This document shows, piece after piece, positions 38,989 through 46,140 of a stretch of DNA of 46,140 nucleotides (its first letter is position 1; each line of letters opens with the position of its first letter). Source of the DNA: a virus; the IMG/VR virus record IMGVR_UViG_3300027674_000006, positions 1 to 46,140 of that record, one strand, 5' to 3'. Below the pieces are notes generated by a model. It saw nothing but the letters and a program-made list of their open reading frames with translations, did not search any database and was not told the DNA's origin. A program made the translations under genes and the position numbers.

Positions 38989-41919
38989 TCATGGCGAGAT
39001 CGACCACTTCCAGCTCCGTCCGAACGGCTCGCCGAGGTACAAATTCATCAACGCCGGCATCTTTGCGTCGACATAGGTCATCGCTGAATCGGCGATCGTC
39101 TCGCCGTTAAGGTGAGCCAAGTGAAAAACGAACTGGTTCTCCAGAAAGTAATCGGCCCCTTGGTTCGTTAATTCCTTGATCAGCGGGCCGGTGCGATTAC
39201 AAGCGGCCAGCGTTGGTATGGGATTAAGATTGTAATCGACCGGAGGCGGCCCGGTGTATCCGGTAGAACCCCAGGTCGAATACCACCCATTATAAAGAGC
39301 GGCCAATGAGGTGTAAGTGGTAGAGTCGAACTGCCCGCTGTAGTTTTCCCATATATAGTGCACCCCGGCAGGCCCAAAGGTACTGGTGTATGGTCCATCG
39401 ATCCACGCCGGAAGCTGATTACACCAGCCCAAAACATTCGGATCGGAATACTGCGACAGACTGGTAAGCATATATTGATAGAATGACTCCCAGCCTGAGA
39501 ATTGTCCGCTCCACTTCGCCAACCCTAATGTGGACAGCACATAGGCGTGCCACCACGACGAATTAGGTCCAAGGGCGTTATAAGCTTTGAGAAGGCCACC
39601 GAAAGCGAGCGAGGTGCTGGAAACAAACTTGTTGACGACGACGAGGTTGTCCGAAACCACCTGGTCCCAGTAGCTCAATGGCAGGAGCCAGGCCGGCGGG
39701 GTGCCGCTGTAGGTCGACATGGCCATCCGCGCGACCATGATGTTCCGGATGGCCCACGCCGAACAACGCTCTGCCTGATGATACCCATTAACAATGCCCT
39801 GCAGCGTGGTGCCGAAGGCAGCGTTAAAGAGAGGGCGGGAGGTATTGTCGGCCCAGATTGCGAAGTCGGCCGATGCCTGCACTTCTTCCAAGAGGAAGGG
39901 GTCGTCGGTCATCAGGAATGGCAGGTACGCCGTGAGCGGCCAATGACATATGTCGTCCGTAAACATTGAGGGCGTGCCAGTCACTCCCTGCGTGTAATTT
40001 GTACCAAATGGAATAGGGACCGTGTTCCCAAGCGTGTTGCCATTATAAATCTGCGTTGATCTTGTGCCAGGAGAAGGATAGATCATAAGATATACGCGAT
40101 ACCCTAATGCTCCGCCTCCCGGGTCAGAGGGAGAGTGAACAACCACTCTATTATTTGTTGGGGTCAGCGATATAACAGCATCTTCGGACGCCGGACTGGT
40201 CATACCTCCGGGGTAGAGTATAGCGACAGAAGTGTTGACCTGAGTCGCGAACGGTCCGTTGTTGATCTGGTTGTTCGCCAGACCGCCGGTGGTCAGCGTT
40301 ACGGTCGGCGCCGCCGGCGCGCTGCCCGTCTCAGTACCGTCGAGCGTGCAGGCCGGTGGATGGGCAGTCCACCACGAAGCTGCCGGATTGCACGGCGCTT
40401 TGATATAAGTACGATCAGGACCGTATTGCAGCCATCCGGTATTGAACGCCCAGTCGCTGGGGCTGACGATCTCTGTGTTTATGAATGAGCCGTTGTTCGC
40501 GAAGCTGTGGGCGCCGAGGTCGCGGAAGTGGATCTGCATCGAGGAGGTCGCTTCGCCCCAGGCCATGCAACTCGGCTGAGCAAGCACGTCGGTCGGGTTG
40601 GCAACCCAGGCGGCGCACATATCTGGTAAAAGGCCGATGTCCGCCCGTGATCCACCATCCGGCATGTAATAAGCGATTCCAGCCCCGTCTCCGGGACCGG
40701 AATAGATGAGCGGTGTTGGCGTATTTTGATACGCGGCGCCTGGATAGGCGCTCGACATCCCGTACAACATGCTGTTGTCGAACGGGATCATCAGCTTCAT
40801 CGTGTGGGCGACGTCGGTTGCTCCGCCTCCCGTCAGGGTGCGCACGAGCGGGCGGGCGGCCGATTGCCAGCGCCAGCGGGTGCCCCAATACTGGTGGTCG
40901 ACGAGCTGCGTCGCCAGCGTGGTGGCACCCGACATGATCGTCGCGGTGAACTGGTCATCCTGCTGAAACGGCGTACTGGTATCGTGCTGGGCCAGCAATT
41001 GGGAACCAAGCTCGACGACGACCTCGACGCGCCCGCCGCTGCAATCTGGCCGGAAGTAGACCACCCAGAACCCGTCGGTGCTGATCTGGCGGTAGTTGTG
41101 CTGGCAGACGTAAGGACCGACGTAATCTCCGAGGTTTGTTGCGCTCGACTGGCTGAAGTTCAGCGTCGTCGCCGAGCCGGTCGAATCGAGGCCGTTGGTG
41201 AAATTGAGCGCTACCGTGAGATTTGCCGTCGCATTAGACGTGATGCTGAATGCGGTGCTCTTTGGGTTTGCGCCGATCCCGCTCTGCGTCGCAACGACGT
41301 TGATCGAATATGAGCATGGCGGCGACCCGCAGAGAACGCCCTGGGTCTCCAGGTTGCTCGGCAGCGTGGCGCTGGAAAGCTGGAAGCTCGCCGCATCCGT
41401 CCCGGTCAGCGAGAGCACGCACCCGACGCCGCAGGTCCCGCCGATTTCGTTGACCCCGATCGCTCCGACCACCGTACCAGACGATGCCCCGGGAGCAAAC
41501 GTCGTCCCCGACAGCGTGTTGCCGGTGAAGCCGTTGCCGGTGACCGCGAGCGATGAGCCGGACGTGAACGGCGATCCGGTCGCGCCGGCGATCGTCGCGG
41601 TATAGGTCGTCGAGTAGTTCCCCGGCGGCGGCGTGCCGTTCGTCTCAAGCGTTGCGCCGCTCGTCTGAAAATCGGTGCTGTCGCTGACCGTCCAGGACGG
41701 CGAAGCGCAGGAGCCGCTCGTCGTCGCCGAGAAGGTGCCGACCGCGGTGCCCGACGCGTCGCCGTTCGGGTTGCCGGTAAACGTCGTCGCGCCCGAGTGG
41801 CTGACGCCGGTGATCGTGCAGCCGGGAGGAGGTGCTCCTCCGCCCAACATGCGGCTTGCATCGCTCGAGCCGGCGGCGGCGAGCAGCAGCAGTATCGCAA
41901 AGAGAAGACGACGGTTCAT
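38989..41919 (-). CDS. Large exported glycan-lyase-like/fibre protein
   Basis: A 976-residue protein from ATG 41919, which gives a clean signal peptide (NRRLLFAILLLLAAAGSSDA) after the previous stop; TTG 41937 is an alternative. Residues about 30-250 are threonine/serine-rich repeats of an Ig- or cadherin-like kind (SWTVSDSTDFQTSGATLE and SLTGTDAASFQLSSATL). The rest is aromatic-rich with helical hairpins (WADNTSRPLFNAAFG, GYHQAERCSAWAIRN) that recall alpha/alpha-toroid polysaccharide lyases or glycosidases. It may degrade host capsule. The 39.2-40.2 kb part has lower GC. Confidence 0.6.
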   Translation of the reverse strand: MNRRLLFAILLLLAAAGSSDASRMLGGGAPPPGCTITGVSHSGATTFTGNPNGDASGTAVGTFSATTSGSCASPSWTVSDSTDFQTSGATLETNGTPPPGNYSTTYTATIAGATGSPFTSGSSLAVTGNGFTGNTLSGTTFAPGASSGTVVGAIGVNEIGGTCGVGCVLSLTGTDAASFQLSSATLPSNLETQGVLCGSPPCSYSINVVATQSGIGANPKSTAFSITSNATANLTVALNFTNGLDSTGSATTLNFSQSSATNLGDYVGPYVCQHNYRQISTDGFWVVYFRPDCSGGRVEVVVELGSQLLAQHDTSTPFQQDDQFTATIMSGATTLATQLVDHQYWGTRWRWQSAARPLVRTLTGGGATDVAHTMKLMIPFDNSMLYGMSSAYPGAAYQNTPTPLIYSGPGDGAGIAYYMPDGGSRADIGLLPDMCAAWVANPTDVLAQPSCMAWGEATSSMQIHFRDLGAHSFANNGSFINTEIVSPSDWAFNTGWLQYGPDRTYIKAPCNPAASWWTAHPPACTLDGTETGSAPAAPTVTLTTGGLANNQINNGPFATQVNTSVAILYPGGMTSPASEDAVISLTPTNNRVVVHSPSDPGGGALGYRVYLMIYPSPGTRSTQIYNGNTLGNTVPIPFGTNYTQGVTGTPSMFTDDICHWPLTAYLPFLMTDDPFLLEEVQASADFAIWADNTSRPLFNAAFGTTLQGIVNGYHQAERCSAWAIRNIMVARMAMSTYSGTPPAWLLPLSYWDQVVSDNLVVVNKFVSSTSLAFGGLLKAYNALGPNSSWWHAYVLSTLGLAKWSGQFSGWESFYQYMLTSLSQYSDPNVLGWCNQLPAWIDGPYTSTFGPAGVHYIWENYSGQFDSTTYTSLAALYNGWYSTWGSTGYTGPPPVDYNLNPIPTLAACNRTGPLIKELTNQGADYFLENQFVFHLAHLNGETIADSAMTYVDAKMPALMNLYLGEPFGRSWKWSISP

Positions 41920-41920
41920 C

Positions 41921-42919
41921 CTAATGCCCCACGCCAAGCGTTGACAGCCCCCGGCCCGTCGGCGGTGGCGCCGCCGCGATCAGCTCCCAGCATCCGATGT
42001 CCCAATTCGATCCCTGCGGCCGTGCGGTGCCGGCAATGTCGGTCGCGCCGTTGGTCGCGTCCGCCGTGCCCGCGGCCTGGAGGTTTGCCCCGGTCTTCTC
42101 CCGGTAGTCGCCGCTCGCGATCGTCGTGTTGACGAACTGGTTGGCGTAGGTTTCGGTCGTGAAGCCGGCCGGCGGCGAGGCCTGGTTGGTCATGCAGGTC
42201 GTGATAGTCGCGGCGCCAATGTTAACAGCAGTGGTTGCGCCAAAAATAGCACAATTCTCAACAACAACCCCAACTCCATACCCCACAGCGAGTCCGTAGC
42301 CGACCGGCGTAGCGACATCACTTGGACAAACAAACGTACAAAAATAGCATTTTACGGTGCCAATTACCAGCATTATATAGTTTCTTCCGATGCCCGTATT
42401 TATAAATAGCGAATTTCTTGCTGTTCCGTTAAAGTAAGCTGCTCGCCCCCCACCGGATACGATACAATTATTTATCTGATTATTTGGGCTTGTACCGTTA
42501 GTGCTGGCGACGGCATCTACGTTAGCATCCGATGCATCCGATCTTATCTGGAGATTAGATAGAATCACATTGTCGTCGAGGGTATTGACAGTATTGGCAT
42601 AGCCTCCCGTACATCGCAGTCCGACCCCATTCGTTGCGTTGTAATTCAGTGGATTGCCCTGGACCCCGGCGTTGTCGCGGAAGCTCTGTCCCGCGCCGGT
42701 CGTCAGCGTGATCGTGCGTGTCGCATCGGTCGTGTGGCCGGAAAGCGTCAGGATCGCCGTCGCCGAGACGAATTCGCTGTCGTTGAAGCACTGGCCGACG
42801 CACACGTTATCGGCGGTGACGAGATTGGTCGGGACAGCCGCGGTGTCGGCTTCCCACAGCGCCGGGGTGGTATAGTTCCGCCCGCTGCTGCCGATCGTCT
42901 TGGTGATCGTCGTCGGCAT
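41921..42919 (-). CDS. Beta-helix fibre protein
   Basis: A 332-residue protein starting MPTTITKTIGSSGRNYTTPALWE, followed by short repeating strands and asparagine turns (LDDNVILSNLQIRSD, NNQINNCIVSGGG, VVENCAIFGATTAVNIG), the mark of a right-handed beta-helix. It ends in GTARPQGSNWDIGCWE, a motif that closes many such phage and bacterial surface proteins. The 42.2-42.6 kb part is clearly richer in AT than neighbours, suggesting recent exchange. ATG overlaps the previous stop (TGATG). Confidence 0.68.
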   Translation of the reverse strand: MPTTITKTIGSSGRNYTTPALWEADTAAVPTNLVTADNVCVGQCFNDSEFVSATAILTLSGHTTDATRTITLTTGAGQSFRDNAGVQGNPLNYNATNGVGLRCTGGYANTVNTLDDNVILSNLQIRSDASDANVDAVASTNGTSPNNQINNCIVSGGGRAAYFNGTARNSLFINTGIGRNYIMLVIGTVKCYFCTFVCPSDVATPVGYGLAVGYGVGVVVENCAIFGATTAVNIGAATITTCMTNQASPPAGFTTETYANQFVNTTIASGDYREKTGANLQAAGTADATNGATDIAGTARPQGSNWDIGCWELIAAAPPPTGRGLSTLGVGH

Positions 42920-43341
42920 CAGGCGACCTTACCGATGGCGTGCGGTCCCAATAAATTGGCCAGCCAAAGCCTTCGATCGAGAGGTGCATCGCCTTGATTC
43001 CAGTTGGCGTAAAGCTGCGAGGGGCCGCAGTCGCAATTGAACTGCCCCGCGCGCTTAACCGCAGCGAGCAACGCGACGGCGTGGGCGGGATGCAGCCAAT
43101 AAGCGTTCCAGCACCAATTACCGTACCATTCTTTGCTACCCAAGATCGGCCAGTTGCGGCGGCAGAGACGGATTGAAAGTGCGCCTTCGGTGAACCGTGG
43201 TGCAGGATCGCGCACACTAACCAATTCGATGCTCTCACCATCCCGGGTATCGATTTGCAACTGCTCAGCACGGTGGGCAAAGATGCCGTTATCCGGGTCA
43301 TTGCAGCACACGTCGAGGCGAACTCTTGGCAAGGAAGTCAT
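42919..43341 (-). CDS. Tail-operon protein of unknown function
   Basis: A 140-residue protein from ATG 43341 with cysteine-, tryptophan- and aspartate-rich segments (VCCNDPDNGIFAH, GSKEWYGNWCWNAYWLHPAHA, FNCDCGPSQLYANWNQ). The stop overlaps the next start. It has no signal peptide, in contrast to its neighbours. No family is recognised; a fibre accessory or chaperone is possible. Confidence 0.6.
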   Translation of the reverse strand: MTSLPRVRLDVCCNDPDNGIFAHRAEQLQIDTRDGESIELVSVRDPAPRFTEGALSIRLCRRNWPILGSKEWYGNWCWNAYWLHPAHAVALLAAVKRAGQFNCDCGPSQLYANWNQGDAPLDRRLWLANLLGPHAIGKVA

Positions 43342-43355
43342 TTTATTATAATTCC

Positions 43356-43931
43356 CTATCCGATCACGTTGTTGGAGGTCGAACCGATCACGGTCGGATC
43401 GTCCGGCAGCTTCTTGTGGCGCATGACCGAGCGCAGCAGCGCCGCCGGCCACGGCCTGATCGGCTCGGCACGCGCGTCGTCCTCCAGCCATGCCGCGAGC
43501 GGCGCCGGGATCGCCGGGTGCTCGACCTCGAGATACGCGAGCCGCCGAAGCGGCGCCCGGTTGGCAAACTGGCCGGCCCAGCGCGGCGGGCCATGTGTCT
43601 TCAATTGATTTGCCTGCTCGACCGTCCATCCCGTCACATGCACGATCCGCCAGCCCGGATGCGTCAGCTCTCGCTCGGAGAACCGCCACCCATCCGGCAG
43701 CACCTCGATCACGTCGCCGCGGTCGTAGCCGCCCGGCGCCAGCATCGGGTCCGGGTTGCGCTGGTCCCGTACCGTGAACACGATCAGGGGCTCGGCGAGC
43801 AGCGCGGCCTCTCCGGATACGGTAGCCCCCAACGCCATGTGCGAAAAATCCAGGCCAGGGGATGCCCGCGCAATAAATATCGTTTGAGGAAACAGAGCCG
43901 CGAGGCTCTGGAGGAGGCGGCGCCGATTCAT
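43356..43931 (-). CDS. Exported protein of unknown function
   Basis: A 191-residue protein from ATG 43931 in an ATGA overlap. The N-terminus MNRRRLLQSLAALFPQTIFIARA is a signal peptide with twin-arginine character. The mature part has RGDVIEVLPDGWRFSERE and HPGWRIVHVTGWTVEQANQL, an alpha/beta pattern. It belongs to the block of exported proteins after the tape measure. Confidence 0.6.
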   Translation of the reverse strand: MNRRRLLQSLAALFPQTIFIARASPGLDFSHMALGATVSGEAALLAEPLIVFTVRDQRNPDPMLAPGGYDRGDVIEVLPDGWRFSERELTHPGWRIVHVTGWTVEQANQLKTHGPPRWAGQFANRAPLRRLAYLEVEHPAIPAPLAAWLEDDARAEPIRPWPAALLRSVMRHKKLPDDPTVIGSTSNNVIG

Positions 43932-44461
43932 CGGAAAATCTGCGTCCCTATTGCCCACACGGATGCATATATGACAACCCAAACAACCGCAGCCACCACT
44001 CCGATCAACGCTACGTTCGCCCCCACCTTTAATAGCCTCGGCCACCACCATGGCCGCACCAGGACCGCCACCGGCGGAGCCGGCTCGTTGATGTCCACCT
44101 TCGGATCGGCCAGGAAGCACCCGCTCTCGTCATAGTGCGAGAACATGCAACAGAAGGCGCCGATCTCGCCCTCCTTCAACCAGATCCGGTGTTTGACGTA
44201 GCGCTTGATGAGCGCGCAGACCCCGGCCCCGGCAACCCGCTTCGTCTCAAGATCGACGCGCCGCCCGTCCGGCAGGATCGCCTCGACGCCGTATACCGCG
44301 TCCGGGAAGGTGCAATCGAACAGCACGAGATGATCGTGCGGGTGCTCGTGCAGCTCGGCTTCGCCGCCCGCCGTCAGCCGGTTCGGATAGAGATGAAACA
44401 GCGGCTCATCCGGCGGCATCGAAACCACGCCGTCAAAGATCCTGGCCGTCAGAAAATTCAT
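43928..44461 (-). CDS. Membrane-anchored tail-operon protein
   Basis: A 177-residue protein from ATG 44461, coupled by ATGA at both ends. A histidine-rich turn (ELHEHPHDHLVLFDC) and FPDAVYGVEAILPDGRRVDLE form a beta-type domain, and the C-terminus has one hydrophobic segment (VALIGVVAAVVWVVIYASVWA). A C-terminal membrane anchor is not expected in a free virion protein. No family is recognised. Confidence 0.58.
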   Translation of the reverse strand: MNFLTARIFDGVVSMPPDEPLFHLYPNRLTAGGEAELHEHPHDHLVLFDCTFPDAVYGVEAILPDGRRVDLETKRVAGAGVCALIKRYVKHRIWLKEGEIGAFCCMFSHYDESGCFLADPKVDINEPAPPVAVLVRPWWWPRLLKVGANVALIGVVAAVVWVVIYASVWAIGTQIFR

Positions 44462-46140
44462 TTGTAGCTGGCCTCGATGTAGACGCCGGTCGCGGCGTTG
44501 CTGTTGTCGGTGTCCGCCCCGCCGGCCGTGACGCAGAACCCGATCCCGTTGGCATAGGCTTCGCCGACCGCCAGCGAGCGGATGAAGCCGCCCCCGGCCC
44601 CCGTGTTCTGCGGGATCGGGTAGACGTGCTTGAGGTTGGTCGCGCTCGAGCAGGTCGGCGCGGTCGCGCTGTCGTACAATTTCAGGAAATAGATCGCCGA
44701 CGTGGTGTTGATCGGCGTCAGATCGTAAAGCGTCCCGGCCGAACCTTTGATACTGGTCGAATTGTTGCTGGCCGCGGTCCCGCCCGAGAGGTGGTATGGC
44801 GTGGCGCCGCCCGCAGCCGCTGCCGCCGGCGTGGTCGCACCGATCGTATTGGTCCCGGCCGGCACCGCCGCGCCGTTGGTGCTGATAATCAGCGGCGTTG
44901 CCGCCGTACCGACCTCGGTGCCCGCCGCATTGCGCAGATTCATAAACAGCGCACGGTTGGCGGTGAGCTGGAATGCGCCCTGCTGGCCGGCCGTCAGCGG
45001 GTTGCTCGTCGCGGTTGTCTGGTAGAAGCCGCCGCCGGCGGCAAACACCGACGTGCCAGCGGTAAAGCTCGCCTCGTCTGCCGCGCTGACCCCGGAGCCC
45101 GAACAGTTGGCGCATTGCACATTGAGATTGTTCGAGGTCGAGGCGATTACGCTGCCCGCACCATCGACGAGCTGGGTCTTCTGCGACGCATTGGTCTGGT
45201 TCGCCGCGCTCGCGGCCCCGGTCGGCAACGGCAGGCTGGCGGCGCTGACTGGTTGCGTGACGGCTGATCCGTCCACTTTCCACGCTGTCGTATTGGCCGT
45301 GTTGCCTGGCTGGACCGTCCAAACCCCACTCTGGGCGGCGTGCACCAGATCAGTCGTCCCGGGCGTGGTCTGATCGGTCGTCACCACGCCGATCTTCGCC
45401 GAGCCGGCGACCAGCCCGACATTGCCGATCGTGTTGGCGCCTGCCGGCACCGATTGATTATCGGTGACGATCAGCCGGCCCGAGCTGTCGAACTGGAGCG
45501 CGGCCTGCTGGCCGTTGGTCAGGGTTGGGAGCGTGCTGCTGTAGACCCCGCCGACCAGCTCGGAATTCGCCGCCGCGGTCCCGCCCGATGCCGAGCCTTG
45601 CACACCGGTTTGATTGGCCGCGGTCGCCGCACCTGTAGGCAGCGGCAGGCTCAATGCGCTGACCGCGACCGCCGTGCCGTTGGCGCCGGTGTTCGCCAGG
45701 CTGACCTGAAGCGGCGTCGAAGATGTGCCGACCTCGGTGCCGGCGGCATTGCGGAGGTTCGTGAACAGAGCCCGGTTGGCGGTGACTTGAAACGTGCCTT
45801 GCGTCCCACTCAGAAGCGGATTGCTCGTGGGGGTGGTCTGGTAGAACCCGCCACCGGCGGCAAACAGCGTAGACATAGCGGTAAAGATCGACTCGTCAGC
45901 CGCGCTCACGCCGGACCCCGAACAGTTGGCGCATAGCACGTTGAGATTGTTCGAGGTCGAGGCGATCACATTGCCCGCACCGTCGACGATCTGCGTCTTC
46001 TGCGAGCCGTCGCTTTGTTTTGTGGAGGTGGCAGCCAAGGCCGGCAGCGGCAGGCTCGATGCGCTGACCGGCTGCGTCGCCTGCCAGAATGTGCCGGTGA
46101 CCGCGATCGAGCCATTGAGCTTTGTCAGGAGCGATTGCAG
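44458..46140 (-). CDS. C-terminal part of the wrapped fibre-like protein
   Basis: The frame is open to the right window edge (first codons read LQSLLTKLNGSIAVTGTFWQ) and stops at 44458 after 560 residues. It continues the lipoprotein-like N-terminus at 1-471 if the ends join. It contains two copies of a roughly 128-residue module (TQPVSAxSLPLP, SQKTQxVDGAG, STSNNLNV, CANCSGSG, FAAGGGFYQTT, ANRALFxNLRNAAGTEVG) and a C-terminal domain ending TGVYIEASYK. Modules of this TQPVS/NRALF type recur in phage fibre and head proteins of rhizobia. Confidence 0.75.
   Translation of the reverse strand: MQSLLTKLNGSIAVTGTFWQATQPVSASSLPLPALAATSTKQSDGSQKTQIVDGAGNVIASTSNNLNVLCANCSGSGVSAADESIFTAMSTLFAAGGGFYQTTPTSNPLLSGTQGTFQVTANRALFTNLRNAAGTEVGTSSTPLQVSLANTGANGTAVAVSALSLPLPTGAATAANQTGVQGSASGGTAAANSELVGGVYSSTLPTLTNGQQAALQFDSSGRLIVTDNQSVPAGANTIGNVGLVAGSAKIGVVTTDQTTPGTTDLVHAAQSGVWTVQPGNTANTTAWKVDGSAVTQPVSAASLPLPTGAASAANQTNASQKTQLVDGAGSVIASTSNNLNVQCANCSGSGVSAADEASFTAGTSVFAAGGGFYQTTATSNPLTAGQQGAFQLTANRALFMNLRNAAGTEVGTAATPLIISTNGAAVPAGTNTIGATTPAAAAAGGATPYHLSGGTAASNNSTSIKGSAGTLYDLTPINTTSAIYFLKLYDSATAPTCSSATNLKHVYPIPQNTGAGGGFIRSLAVGEAYANGIGFCVTAGGADTDNSNAATGVYIEASYK
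44878..46079. repeat. Long direct repeat inside the fibre-like gene
   Basis: Two units of about 383 bp, roughly 44878-45260 and 45697-46079, offset by 819 bp (273 codons) with no indel that I can see. They encode the duplicated module described for this gene. High DNA similarity (for example gaacagttggcgca in both) points to a recent internal duplication. Boundaries are approximate. Confidence 0.7.

Noticed and set aside
1-46140. tRNA genes
   Set aside because: No cloverleaf with GTTCRA-type T arm was recognised by eye; a dedicated scan could still find one.

Overview
The window reads as a temperate, long-tailed (siphovirus-type) phage genome of an alphaproteobacterium, most likely of the Hyphomicrobiales. 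This rests on the high GC, a complete HK97-type head/packaging module, a DUF6456-type protein, a GLGHNRPP-type replication protein and an integrase N-terminus of the MGLYRRPDSP type. No host chromosomal housekeeping gene was seen. Both ends lie inside one minus-strand gene in the same reading frame, and the same six bases (ttgcag) occur at both termini. The sequence is therefore best read as a complete circular or circularly permuted genome of about 46.1 kb, opened inside a tail-fibre-like gene.

Minus strand, read from right to left from the switch: an immunity/switch region at 25.1-25.8 kb has a Cro-like gene (minus) and a short CI-like repressor (plus) separated by three related 17-bp operators. 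Two more copies overlap a second, plus-directed promoter. The early operon (25.1 to 16.8 kb) encodes small phage proteins, a lysozyme-like lysis candidate with a small membrane protein, an N6-adenine-type methyltransferase, a TSCPD protein, a CHC2/Toprim primase, a helix-turn-helix protein, a D5-type SF3 helicase, an iteron-like repeat cluster (candidate origin), a DUF6456-like protein and an HNH nuclease. The late operon continues with terminase small and large subunits, portal, prohead protease, capsid, decoration and connector proteins, major tail protein, tail chaperones with a probable -1 frameshift, and the tape measure. It passes through the contig ends into a roughly 11 kb block of fibre, beta-helix and lyase-like proteins. 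Many of these carry signal peptides. After them come an NlpC/P60 peptidase and two tail hub proteins, ending near 30.2 kb. Most neighbouring genes overlap by 1-8 nt (ATGA, GTGA, TGATG), indicating translational coupling.

Plus strand: from the second operator/promoter, a short operon (26.2-28.3 kb) encodes a small protein, an HU-like protein, a DUF5131 (Gp37/Gp68) protein and an excisionase-like protein. It ends in what looks like the first codons of a tyrosine integrase that breaks off after about ten residues. No intact integrase is seen. Next comes a 28.3-30.2 kb segment of cargo genes. A second plus-strand cassette (33.6-34.7 kb), carrying two small genes and a truncated IS1595-type transposase, interrupts the tail operon between the peptidase-linked gene and the hub gene.

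The points most worth a second look are the lambda-like multi-operator switch, the iteron cluster, the lost integrase, the exported-protein block after the tape measure, and a helix-turn-helix gene coupled between two tail hub genes. All functional assignments come from reading sequence and motifs by eye. No database search was run.
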